A DNA stretch of 64,000 bases from contig JACKBL010000006.1 in assembly GCA_020634515.1 (NCBI GenBank), positions 186,001 to 250,000 of the forward strand, in the 5' to 3' direction. Shown one piece after another: positions 51,804 to 59,874 of this stretch. Source of the DNA: Ardenticatenales bacterium. GTDB taxonomy: Bacteria > Chloroflexota > Anaerolineae > Promineifilales > Promineifilaceae. Each line of letters opens with the position of its first letter. The stretch's first letter is position 1. Under the pieces are notes generated by a model, which saw only the letters and a list, made by a program, of their open reading frames with translations, ran no database searches and was not told the origin of the DNA. A program made the position numbers and the translations under genes.

Positions 51804-52523
51804 TTATGCCATTTTTGTGAGCCAGATGGGGCCGAACATCTCTTGCTGTTCGGCGACCAGCTCTCGCCGTTTGATTAGCTCCAGCACGGCCAGGAGCGTG
51901 ATGCACACTTCCACTTTGGTGACTTCCGGGGAGAGCAGTTCGTGGAAGCCCATGCGCCCGACCTGCACGGTGCGGCGCAGCAAGTCAATTTGCCCCTCAA
52001 TGGTGATGCGCCGCCGGGCAACCAGCCCCACGCTCTCCTCCGATTTTTCCACCCGCGCCAATACGTCTTGCAGCGCCCGCCGCAAGCTTTCCGGGGTGAT
52101 GCCGCTCAAATCCAGTTTGCTCTCGATTTTTGGCGGTGGCGCCACGCGCAGGTAGGTGCGCAAGCCTTGTTCCTCGCGCCGGTGCAGCCATTCGGCCAGT
52201 TGCTTGAACTGCCGATAGGCGCGTAACTGTCGCGCCAGGGTTTCCGCGGGGTCTTCTTCTTCTTCATCTTCCAGGCCCAAAGCGGGATTTTGTGGCAGCA
52301 GGGCGCGGCTCTTGATCAGGACCAGGCGCGCGCCAATGACGATGAAATCTATCAGGTATTCGACGCGCTTGTTTTGCTTGAGTTGCTCGACCTGTTCCAG
52401 GTACTGCCGGGTGACCTGGGCCAGGGAAATGGCCGTGATGTCCAGTTCGTTACGCTCAATCAGGTGTAGCAGCAGGTCGAAGGGGCCGGCGAATGCCGGC
52501 AATTCAATCACATAATTCGGCAT
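51804..52523 (-). CDS. scpA: Segregation and condensation protein A (ScpA)
   Basis: SMC-kleisin subunit of 239 residues. Hallmarks: FAGPFDLLLHLIERNELDITAISLAQVTRQYL at the N-terminus (in parts: GPFDLLLHLIERNELDI, VTRQYLEQVEQL), EYLIDFIVIGARLVLIKSRALLP, and a C-terminal winged-helix part ending IKRRELVAEQQEMFGPI. It bridges SMC dimers in chromosome organisation. No scpB or smc is in the window. The start is ATG 52523; the frame upstream runs through a perfect hairpin. Confidence 0.95.
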   Translation of the reverse strand: MPNYVIELPAFAGPFDLLLHLIERNELDITAISLAQVTRQYLEQVEQLKQNKRVEYLIDFIVIGARLVLIKSRALLPQNPALGLEDEEEEDPAETLARQLRAYRQFKQLAEWLHRREEQGLRTYLRVAPPPKIESKLDLSGITPESLRRALQDVLARVEKSEESVGLVARRRITIEGQIDLLRRTVQVGRMGFHELLSPEVTKVEVCITLLAVLELIKRRELVAEQQEMFGPIWLTKMA

Positions 52524-52535
52524 AGCAACATAAAA

Positions 52536-52566
52536 CCTTCCCGGAAGCTCGGAGCTTCCGGGAAGG
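52536..52566 (-). terminator. Perfect 31-base palindrome (family 3) between a small membrane protein gene and scpA
   Basis: CCTTCCCGGAAGCTC and GAGCTTCCGGGAAGG flank a single G. It lies downstream of the stop codon of the 102-residue protein gene (52577) and upstream of scpA. A T-rich tract (TTTTA) follows on the minus strand, so it may also terminate transcription. Confidence 0.65.
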
Positions 52567-52576
52567 TGGTGGGAAA

Positions 52577-52885
52577 TCACGAAATCGCCTGGCTGATCAG
52601 CGCGTAGGCGGCCAATGACACCAGGAACAGGCCGATGAGCGCCAGCGTGATCAAAATCAGGCGGCGTTCCTCGGCGCGGCGGGCCGCATGTTGCCGCCGC
52701 ATCTCCGCCAGCCGCTCCCGCTCCGCGGCCATCATGCCCGCCATTCGTTCCTCGCTGGCCTGGACCTCCATCTCGCTCAACTGCCGCGCCTGGTCCATCT
52801 GCCGCCGCAGCCGGTCCGAGGTGTAATCAGGGTGGTAGCGGCTGATAATCTCATCGTCTTTTTGAAAGTGATTTTCCCGTTCCAT
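52577..52885 (-). CDS. Coiled-coil protein with a C-terminal membrane helix
   Basis: Protein of 102 residues. Charged helix-forming sequence (about 15-75, with RLRRQMDQARQLSEMEVQASEERM and a Met/Glu/Arg-rich AAERERLAEMRRQHAARRAEERR in part) precedes a single C-terminal helix (about 78-98, LILITLALIGLFLVSLAAYAL). A GAGGAAT site precedes ATG 52885. It looks tail-anchored; no family was recognised. Confidence 0.65.
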   Translation of the reverse strand: MERENHFQKDDEIISRYHPDYTSDRLRRQMDQARQLSEMEVQASEERMAGMMAAERERLAEMRRQHAARRAEERRLILITLALIGLFLVSLAAYALISQAIS

Positions 52886-52990
52886 CACGTATTCCTCGGA
52901 AGAATGAAGTGGTGAGTGGCAAGTGGCGAGTGGTGAGTGTGGGGCTGTGTCGATGCCGGCATTCGTCAAGTCAGGCGGAAAGGAGAGGGG

Positions 52991-54628
52991 TTATCCGTTC
53001 GGCTTCATTATACAATAAACAAAGCCGTTCATTTGCACCAGATGTTGCGTTTTGTACCGCTGCCCGATAACGTCCAGCACGGGCGGGGGATAGAACTGAG
53101 CGCGGAGGACGACGGTATCGAACTGCTGCTGATCCAACATGTCCAGCATTTCGGTCAAATTCGTGTAGCCGTTGTTGTAGAGGTTGAGGAGTTGGGTGGG
53201 GTTGGTGATCACGTCGCGGCCCAGGTAGAGGTTGAAGCCGGCTTCTTCGGAGAAGGCGGGGGTGTTTCCCTGGGCGATGAGGTTGGCGATTTGAATGCCG
53301 GCATCCTTATCCGCGCGCGTCGGTGGGCGTCCAATTAGCGTGTAGCCCATGGCATCCACATAAGGAATCGCTTCCGCGGGGCGGGGGGCGGAGCAGGACG
53401 TTTGCGGCGGGGCGATGGTGTCCGTCGGCTTGCCCAGCGCCGCCACCAAACTGCGCTGCCAGGGCGTGCCGGTGGGCGTGTGGAACATGCGCGCCGCTTG
53501 CGCGAGAAAGAGCAGGGGCACGAGGGTGAGGGCGGCGGTTTGCCAGGCCCAACCGGGGCGGCGTTGGCTCCAGTCGAGGATGTGGGAGAAGAAAATGCCG
53601 GCACAAATACAACTGGCCGCTATTGCCGTGGCAAAATAAGACGGCCCCGCGCCCCATTTCCCCGCCGTGACGCTGTTGACGACGGCCAGCACAAACCAGA
53701 TGCTAAAAACGGAAAGCCGCGCGAAGTAAAGCTGGTACATGGCCAGCAGCGCCGCCGCCACCGTGATGATCGGGTGCAGCGAAAACCATTGGCGATACAG
53801 CCCTTGCGCCTGGCCGGGGACGAAGGGGTTGATGTTGGCCGTGATGGTGTTCAACAGCCAGTTGCCATCCGTGGCGGCGTTGATGCCCAGGAAGATCAAG
53901 CCCGTGACCAGCCCAAAAGGCACGGCCCAGACGATGGCGCGTCGCGGCTGGCGCAAAAAGAGGAAAATGAAGGCGGCGGCGACGGTCACATACGCCAACT
54001 GTTTCGTGTAGCCGGCAAGAAGAAGCAAAATCATCACCAGTAGCAACCCACGATTGTGCCGCGTCCCGTCGCCTTCTTCGCGCTCAATAACGACGGCCAG
54101 GGTGACGATGGCGGCGGTCTCGAACATGACCATGAAGAGGTGCTGCCGGAACAGCGGCCCCACCTGGTAGATGTAGTTGGAGGCCAGGAAAGCGAGGCCG
54201 CTGAGGATGGAGAGCCACCGGCGTTTGCCGGCACGCTGCACGGCATAGGCAATCAACCCGGCAGTGATAAGTGTGCCCAAATAGGAAACGAGCCGCCCGG
54301 TCCAATACTGGGGACCAAACAGCCAGACGAGGGGGACAATCACCAGATGGTAAACGGGCGGGTAGTTGGACGAGTAGAAGGGGTAGTGGTCAATGTCCCG
54401 GTACGGCCATTCCCCCTGGCTGAACAGCAGCGTATCCACCAGTTCATACCCTTCCCCCTGATCATAATCGAAAGGGAAGCGAAAGAGGGCAAAGGCGTAC
54501 TGGTTGTAGATGAAAAAGTAGCCGAGGTAGACGAGGAGCGCCAGGCCAATGAGGAGCCAGGGGGCGTATTGGAGCAGGCGGGGGGGGCGTGTGGTTTTTG
54601 CCGGCATCAAATAGCCATCATCACTCAT
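52991..54628 (-). CDS. GT39-like polytopic glycosyltransferase
   Basis: Membrane protein of 545 residues with about eleven helices. The first large outer loop has FDYDQGEGYELVDTLLFSQGEWPYRDIDHYPFYSSNYPPVYHL (quoted in parts: FDYDQGEGYELV, YRDIDHYPFYSSNYPP), the acidic motif and pattern of lipid-sugar-dependent PMT/ArnT-like enzymes. The C-terminal quarter is a soluble domain with VDAMGYTLIGRPPTRADKDAG. It would glycosylate a protein, lipid or polymer outside the membrane. It begins with an ATGA overlap after the 73-residue gene. Confidence 0.8.
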   Translation of the reverse strand: MSDDGYLMPAKTTRPPRLLQYAPWLLIGLALLVYLGYFFIYNQYAFALFRFPFDYDQGEGYELVDTLLFSQGEWPYRDIDHYPFYSSNYPPVYHLVIVPLVWLFGPQYWTGRLVSYLGTLITAGLIAYAVQRAGKRRWLSILSGLAFLASNYIYQVGPLFRQHLFMVMFETAAIVTLAVVIEREEGDGTRHNRGLLLVMILLLLAGYTKQLAYVTVAAAFIFLFLRQPRRAIVWAVPFGLVTGLIFLGINAATDGNWLLNTITANINPFVPGQAQGLYRQWFSLHPIITVAAALLAMYQLYFARLSVFSIWFVLAVVNSVTAGKWGAGPSYFATAIAASCICAGIFFSHILDWSQRRPGWAWQTAALTLVPLLFLAQAARMFHTPTGTPWQRSLVAALGKPTDTIAPPQTSCSAPRPAEAIPYVDAMGYTLIGRPPTRADKDAGIQIANLIAQGNTPAFSEEAGFNLYLGRDVITNPTQLLNLYNNGYTNLTEMLDMLDQQQFDTVVLRAQFYPPPVLDVIGQRYKTQHLVQMNGFVYCIMKPNG

Positions 54629-54846
54629 GCGGGACGATCTCCCAGGGGAATCAGCGTGAGGCCGACGAGGAACAGGAAGCCGCAGGCGATAAGAATAAGG
54701 CGCTGCGTAGGACCAACGCCGCTATAGCTGGCGGCTCCCAACCAGTCGCGCGCGAATGGCAGCAGCGCCCCGCCCGCGCCCGCCAGCGCGAATCCAATGC
54801 CTAGCTGCCGCTTGGTGATGCCGGTGGAGCGTTCCTGATGGTTCAT
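54625..54846 (-). CDS. Small two-helix membrane protein
   Basis: Protein of 73 residues with two hydrophobic segments (about 16-30, and 48-66 LILIACGFLFLVGLTLIPLG). Both ends are overlapped by neighbours in ATGA fashion: its start by the mannose isomerase stop and its stop by the GT39-like start. Tight coupling implies a shared role, but the sequence belongs to no family I recognise. Confidence 0.7.
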   Translation of the reverse strand: MNHQERSTGITKRQLGIGFALAGAGGALLPFARDWLGAASYSGVGPTQRLILIACGFLFLVGLTLIPLGDRPA

Positions 54847-55865
54847 GACATTGGCTCCGGTGCGGGAAGGTAGGTGCGGAGTAGGATTGTGCCGGCATTT
54901 CCGTCTGCTTCCACGACAAAGGGTCCCATAGCCGCCGGAAGAAGCACGAACTGCACCGCCGGCAGCGGCACACGCACGCCGCCGCCCGTCAGCGCCGCCG
55001 CGCCGCCGATACAACCCCAGATTTCCAGGGTCTCACCATTGGCTGCGCCTTCGTAACGCGCTCCCGGATCCATCTCCACCCGTTCCGTGATAAAGTATGG
55101 GTTCTGGCACAGGGTCATGGCGCGCGCGCCATCCGTCTGCCAGGCGGGGCACGGCTGCGCCAGCCCCGGTTCTATGCGCCGAAAGTCGATCACCTCCAGC
55201 GCCTTGTCCACGTGCAGCGGGCGGGGCTGCCCGTCCGCGCCCAGACGATTCCAATCAAACACGCGGTAGGTGGTGTCTGAGTTTTGCTGAATTTCGGCGA
55301 TGATCACGCCGCCGAGGATGGCGTGCAACGTGCCGGCGGGTACACAAACCACGTCTCCCGCGCGCACGGGCAGGCGATGCAGGTGCGGCTCTAGCTGGCC
55401 CGCCGCTAATGCCTGGCGAAACTGTTCCCGTGTGGTTCCCGCGCTGACGCCGAGGATAATGCCGGCATCCGCATCCGCGCGCAGCACCACCCACATTTCC
55501 GTTTTGCCCAACTCATTGCCCTCGTGGGTCAGGGCGTAGGCGTCGGTGGGGTGGACTTGCACGGAGAGGGGCGTGGCGGCGTCCAGCAATTTGATCAGCA
55601 AGGGAAACTTGCCACGTTCGTGCGCCCAGGCTGCACGTCGTCCCACGAGGTCCAGCCCCCACATCTCTTGCAGCGTGGTTAATGGCAGGCCGCTTCGGGG
55701 ACCGTTGGCTACGGCGGTGATGCCGTTGGGATGCCCGGATATGTCCCAACTTTCGGCGATGATGCCGGGGGGCAAGGAACGGCCCAGTTTGTCCGCCAGA
55801 CCGCGCCCGCCCCAGATATAGGATTTGAGGACGGGGATGAAGGTGAGGGGGTAGAAGCGGGGCAT
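54843..55865 (-). CDS. manA: Mannose-6-phosphate isomerase, class I
   Basis: Zinc enzyme of 340 residues interconverting mannose-6-phosphate and fructose-6-phosphate. Family blocks: LKSYIWGGRGLADKLG, ESWDISGHPNG, FPLLIKLLDAATPLSVQVHPTDAYA (zinc site QVHP), GKTEMWVVL, VPAGTLHAILGGVIIAEIQQNSDTTYRVFDW. It supplies mannose precursors possibly used by the coupled GT39-like protein. It heads the three-gene overlapping operon. Confidence 0.95.
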   Translation of the reverse strand: MPRFYPLTFIPVLKSYIWGGRGLADKLGRSLPPGIIAESWDISGHPNGITAVANGPRSGLPLTTLQEMWGLDLVGRRAAWAHERGKFPLLIKLLDAATPLSVQVHPTDAYALTHEGNELGKTEMWVVLRADADAGIILGVSAGTTREQFRQALAAGQLEPHLHRLPVRAGDVVCVPAGTLHAILGGVIIAEIQQNSDTTYRVFDWNRLGADGQPRPLHVDKALEVIDFRRIEPGLAQPCPAWQTDGARAMTLCQNPYFITERVEMDPGARYEGAANGETLEIWGCIGGAAALTGGGVRVPLPAVQFVLLPAAMGPFVVEADGNAGTILLRTYLPAPEPMS

Positions 55866-55896
55866 GAGAATGACCGGTGGGTGAATGGGTGAATGG

Positions 55897-58149
55897 TTAG
55901 GTGGCTGATGGGGTTGCCGGCATTTCGGGTTCGTCCAGGATAAGGTAGAGGACAGCCAGGGGGGGCAGGGTCATGCGGATGACGTGGGGTTGGCCGGCCC
56001 AGGGACCGGGTTCGGCCAGGAGGGGGCCGGTGGATACGCCGCTGCCGCCGTATTCGATGGCGTCGGTGTTCAGGATGGCACGGTATGTGCCGGCATCTGG
56101 CGCGCCAATCGGGTAGTTCTGACGGGGCACGGGCGTGTAGTTGCAGATCACGATGATGGTTTGGCCGCTGTCCGGGTCGTGGCGGAGGAAGGAGATGACG
56201 CTGTTGCGGGCGTCGTGGATGTCCAGCCAGGTGAAGCCATTCCAGGAGTAGTCGTCGGCGTAAAGTGCCGGCATTTCCCGATACAACCCATTCAACCGCC
56301 GCACCAGTCGCTGCACGCCCCCATGCTTCTCATACCCATCCAACAAATGCCAGTCGAGACTGCGCTCCTCTGACCACTCCTGCCACTGCCCAAACTCGCT
56401 CCCCATAAACAGCATCTTCTTGCCCGGATGCGCATACTGGTACGCATACAGCGCGCGCAAATTAGCGAACTTCTGCCACAAATCGCCCGGCATCTTGTCC
56501 AGCATACTCTTCTTCAAATGCACCACTTCGTCATGCGAAAACGGCAGCACAAACCGCTCGCTAAACGCATAAAGCAGTGAAAACGTCAACGTACCCTGGT
56601 GGTAGGAGCGGTAAACGGGATCATTCCCCATGTAGCGTAGTGTATCGTGCATCCACCCCATATTCCACTTGAAATCAAAGCCGAGGCCACCCTCCTCCAC
56701 GGGCGCGGTCACGCCGGGCCAGGCGGTTGACTCTTCGGCAATGGTCAACACGTGGGGGAACTGCTCATGAACGCGCTCATTGAACAGGCGCAGGAAAGTG
56801 ATGGCCCCCAGGTTTTCCCGCCCGCCATAGCGGTTAGGTATCCACTGCCCTGGCTCCCGCGAGAAGTCCAGATAAAGCATCGAGGCCACGGCATCCACGC
56901 GCAGGCCATCGATATGATACTTATCCAGCCAAAAAAGGGCATTGCTCACCAAAAACTGGCGCACTTCGTTGCGGTCATAGTTGAAAATCAGGGTTCCCCA
57001 GTCGGGGTGTGCGCCTTGTCGTGGATCGGCATGTTCATAGAGATGCGTGCCATCAAAAAAGGCCAAACCGTGCATATCTCTAGGGAAATGGGCGGGAACC
57101 CAATCCAGAATAACGCCGATGCCCGCTTGATGACAGGCGTCCACAAAAGCCATGAAGTCGTCCGGTGTGCCAAAGCGGCTGGTAGGCGCGAAGTAGCCGA
57201 TTACCTGGTACCCCCAGGAACCGTCGAAGGGGTGTTCAGAGACGGGCAGCAGTTCGATGTGGGTGTATCCCATTTCTTGCAGGTAGGGGATGAGGGCATC
57301 CGCCAGTTCCGCGTAAGAAAGCCACTCCCATTTATCGTCCACCAACTTGCGCCGCCAGCTTCCCAGGTGTACCTCGTAAACGCTGATAGGGGCGCGCGGG
57401 TCGTTGGTTTGGGCGCGCTGTTCCATCCATGCGGCGTCTTGCCAGGCGTATTTGTCGATGTCCCAGACAATGGAGGCGTTATTCGGGCGGATTTCGCTGT
57501 AGAAGCCGACGGGGTCGGTCTTGAGGATGGTCAACCCTTGATTATGGCTCTTTACTTCGTACTTGTAGACGATGCCTTCACCCAGGTCTGGAATGAACAA
57601 CTCCCACATGCCCGTGCCGGCATGCAACATCATCGGATGGCGGCGACCGTCCCACTGGTTAAAATCACCAACCACGCTCACGCGCATGGCATTGGGCGCC
57701 CAAACGATAAAGCGAACGCCGGACACGCCATCTACCGTGCGCAAATGCGCGCCTTGTTGCTCATAAATTTTCATATGCGTGCCCTCACCCATCAGATAGG
57801 TATCATAATCGCTAAGGGTGAGTGGGAAGCGGTACGGGTCTTCCACCGTGATCACGTCACCCCGGTCGGTGAGCACGCGCAATTGGTAAGAGAACGGAGG
57901 CCGCAAAGGAACAAATACCTCGAACAGGCCCCCAGAGTGTATCTGGTTACATGGATACTCTTGTTCCGCCGCCACTAACGTTACCTGCGTGGCATACGGG
58001 AGGAAAACGCGCACGACCGCGCCCGCCTCTTCTCCATCGTCAACCGGGTGCGGGCCAAGTACATCATACGGGCGGCCATGATTCCCGTTGACGATAGATT
58101 CCATCAGGTGTACAGGAAGGATAGGTTCAGTTTCTATTACAGGTGTCAT
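55897..58149 (-). CDS. glgB: 1,4-alpha-glucan branching enzyme GlgB
   Basis: Glycogen-branching GH13 enzyme of 750 residues. N-terminal CBM48-like modules (about 30-220; FIVWAPNAMRVSVVGDFNQWDGR) precede the catalytic barrel with YEVHLGSWRR, YTHIELLPVSEHPFDGSWGYQ, DGLRVDAVASMLYLDF (nucleophile Asp), TIAEESTAWPG (acid Glu) and LPFSHDEVVHLKKSM. It would branch glycogen-like glucan. The start is ATG 58149; TTG 58206 would add 19 residues without a ribosome site. Confidence 0.96.
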   Translation of the reverse strand: MTPVIETEPILPVHLMESIVNGNHGRPYDVLGPHPVDDGEEAGAVVRVFLPYATQVTLVAAEQEYPCNQIHSGGLFEVFVPLRPPFSYQLRVLTDRGDVITVEDPYRFPLTLSDYDTYLMGEGTHMKIYEQQGAHLRTVDGVSGVRFIVWAPNAMRVSVVGDFNQWDGRRHPMMLHAGTGMWELFIPDLGEGIVYKYEVKSHNQGLTILKTDPVGFYSEIRPNNASIVWDIDKYAWQDAAWMEQRAQTNDPRAPISVYEVHLGSWRRKLVDDKWEWLSYAELADALIPYLQEMGYTHIELLPVSEHPFDGSWGYQVIGYFAPTSRFGTPDDFMAFVDACHQAGIGVILDWVPAHFPRDMHGLAFFDGTHLYEHADPRQGAHPDWGTLIFNYDRNEVRQFLVSNALFWLDKYHIDGLRVDAVASMLYLDFSREPGQWIPNRYGGRENLGAITFLRLFNERVHEQFPHVLTIAEESTAWPGVTAPVEEGGLGFDFKWNMGWMHDTLRYMGNDPVYRSYHQGTLTFSLLYAFSERFVLPFSHDEVVHLKKSMLDKMPGDLWQKFANLRALYAYQYAHPGKKMLFMGSEFGQWQEWSEERSLDWHLLDGYEKHGGVQRLVRRLNGLYREMPALYADDYSWNGFTWLDIHDARNSVISFLRHDPDSGQTIIVICNYTPVPRQNYPIGAPDAGTYRAILNTDAIEYGGSGVSTGPLLAEPGPWAGQPHVIRMTLPPLAVLYLILDEPEMPATPSAT

Positions 58150-58264
58150 GATGCCGCCATTGTCTTCCAAGCCAATTTGCCGTCGTTGCGGATGTTCTCG
58201 TTTCAAATTGTACCACTTTGGGCGACGGATCGGAAAACAGTGGCGCGGGAATCAGCCATTCTCA

Positions 58265-58555
58265 ATGTAGTCCGATTTTCCAAATCGGACACCCCCCTTT
58301 CGTAGTCCGATTTTCCAAATCGGACACCCCCCCGGTCCCATTTAGAAAATGGGACAAACCTTTGTCGTCCGATTTTCCAAAGGGTGTGTTTCAAATAGGT
58401 TGCTCAGGCTGCCCGCGCCGTAGGACAATTTGCCGAAATTGTCCCTTCACGGCGGAGGACAATTCAGCGAATTGTCCTACAGCAAGCGATAGTCAACTGA
58501 AATGGATTGCTCAGGCTGCCCGCGCCGTAGGACAATTCGGCGAATTGTCCTACAG
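58265..58555. repeat. Cluster of seven short hairpins between glgB and the LiaI-like gene
   Basis: Palindromes are at 58270-58290 and 58305-58325 (GTCCGATTTT...AAATCGGAC), 58335-58355 (GTCCCATTTAG...ATGGGAC), a broken half at 58366-58377, and 58423-58444, 58456-58478 and 58528-58552 (GGACAATT...AATTGTCC). A direct repeat containing TTGCTCAGGCTGCCCGCG recurs at about 58400 and 58507. No gene lies here. Confidence 0.88.
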
Positions 58556-58578
58556 CAAGCAACCGTCAATTGAATAGT

Positions 58579-59133
58579 TTACAGGGTGCGCCGTCCGTGC
58601 CAAACGTTGCGCAGCAGCAGGTAAGAACCGACCATGATGAGCAGAATGGGCCAGCCGAAGCTGCCCAGGCCAAATCCGCTGATGCCGATGACCAACTCGA
58701 AAAAGACGAAGCCCACGACAAACATGATCAGGCCAATGCGTATCAAGTTCTGGCCGTCGGCAACCATTTTGTCGCGGTGGTGACGGCGGCCATAAAGCAG
58801 TTGCGCCAGGCCAACGGACGTGGGCGCGACGAGCGCCCAGGCATATGACCAGCTGGCCCACAAGCCCGTTATGTTTTGCAAGAGGAGAAGGAGACCAACG
58901 GTGGTGATGATTGTGCCGGCAATTGTCAGCCCGCCCCCCGAATCATCCGATATGCCCAGGCCCAGCATAAGGATCACGCTACCTGGAATCAGGATAAAAA
59001 ATGGCCAGGCGTACGCGCCGAGACGAATATCAAACAGTTCTCCCAATAGAAAGAGTATACCTAACGCGATGAGAATGCCACCGAGCAGAAGATTGCTGTT
59101 TGTTCCGCGTGTTGGGGCTTTTTCTTTATTCAT
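58579..59133 (-). CDS. LiaI/LiaF-type (DUF5668-like) multi-helix membrane protein
   Basis: Protein of 184 residues made of about six short helices: LLLGGILIALGILFLLGELFDI, WPFFILIPGSVILMLGL, LTIAGTIITTVGLLLLLQ, WALVAPTSVGLAQLL, RIGLIMFVVGFVFFELVIGI and WPILLIMVGSYLLL (parts). Helix repeats of the WP-x-x-L-I-x-x-G type are characteristic of LiaI-LiaF-like proteins involved in envelope-stress sensing; that role is not shown here. It starts at ATG 59133. Confidence 0.8.
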   Translation of the reverse strand: MNKEKAPTRGTNSNLLLGGILIALGILFLLGELFDIRLGAYAWPFFILIPGSVILMLGLGISDDSGGGLTIAGTIITTVGLLLLLQNITGLWASWSYAWALVAPTSVGLAQLLYGRRHHRDKMVADGQNLIRIGLIMFVVGFVFFELVIGISGFGLGSFGWPILLIMVGSYLLLRNVWHGRRTL

Positions 59134-59298
59134 ATGTACCTTCCTTGAAGTGTCGATGTATCATCGAGTTTTGGTTTCCATCTGGTTCCTATACGTGTTT
59201 CTAATGATGCTGTTGCGACGGATGGTTGCCGGCATTTCCCAGAAAGCGTACCATCATAGCTGAATTTCCATCATCCTCGTCAAACGGATCGAATATGT

Positions 59299-59865
59299 AT
59301 GAATGAATTTGCCGGCACGCCCAATCCTCTCTCGTTTGCACGCATCAGCCGACTTGTGGGGTTGTTGCTCTTCCTGATATTCCTCAGCGGCTGTCGCCTG
59401 GTGGACACCATTCTAGCCCGTGGCGACGCAACTGACGCCCCCCCACCTGTTGGTTTCTGCTCCGATACATCCGAATCCTGCCTGGACCCGGAGGCGACGC
59501 CGCTGGTTTCGCCGTCGCCGACACCATTGGTAGCTGCTGGCCCGGCCTTTCCTGGCGCGGCAGCGGCCACGGAGACGGATGCCGCCGCGCCCACCATCGT
59601 GTTCTTCCACGCCACCACGGAGATGGCCGTCCCTGGGCAAACAATCACGCTCACCTGGATTACGACCAACGCCATCACCGTCACGCTGCGGCGGATAACG
59701 CCCGCGGACGAGGGGGACACACCCTGGAATGTGCCGGCAAGCGGCACCTTCGCCATTCCCATACCTGAATCCCAGCGTGACGGTATCCGTTTCTCCTTGA
59801 CGGCGTTGACGGAGGATGGCGCTTCCGTGACCGACCTGTTTGATCTTTCCGTGGTCGCTCCCTAA
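59299..59865 (+). CDS. Lipoprotein with Pro/Thr linker and Ig-like domain
   Basis: Lipoprotein of 188 residues. The N-terminal helix ends in a lipobox (FLSGC) at about residue 32. A low-complexity part (PPVGFCSDTSESC, ATPLVSPSPTPLVAA) leads to a beta-sandwich segment (about 95-188; VFFHATTEMAVPGQTITLTWITTNAITVTLRR, quoted in parts). The layout and the WxxxNAxxVTL strand are like the Ig-like module of the DUF4430 protein at 12444. Unknown function. Confidence 0.65.
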   Translation: MNEFAGTPNPLSFARISRLVGLLLFLIFLSGCRLVDTILARGDATDAPPPVGFCSDTSESCLDPEATPLVSPSPTPLVAAGPAFPGAAAATETDAAAPTIVFFHATTEMAVPGQTITLTWITTNAITVTLRRITPADEGDTPWNVPASGTFAIPIPESQRDGIRFSLTALTEDGASVTDLFDLSVVAP

Positions 59866-59874
59866 ACCCCCAAT

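Noticed and set aside
56752..57978. Long plus-strand frame opposite glgB
   Set aside because: The minus-strand frame carries all GH13 motifs; the plus frame has no recognised domain or ribosome site.
58265..58555. Hairpin cluster as a set of ordinary terminators
   Set aside because: The hairpins lack T-tracts, occur in series and have two shared arm types, so simple termination does not explain them.
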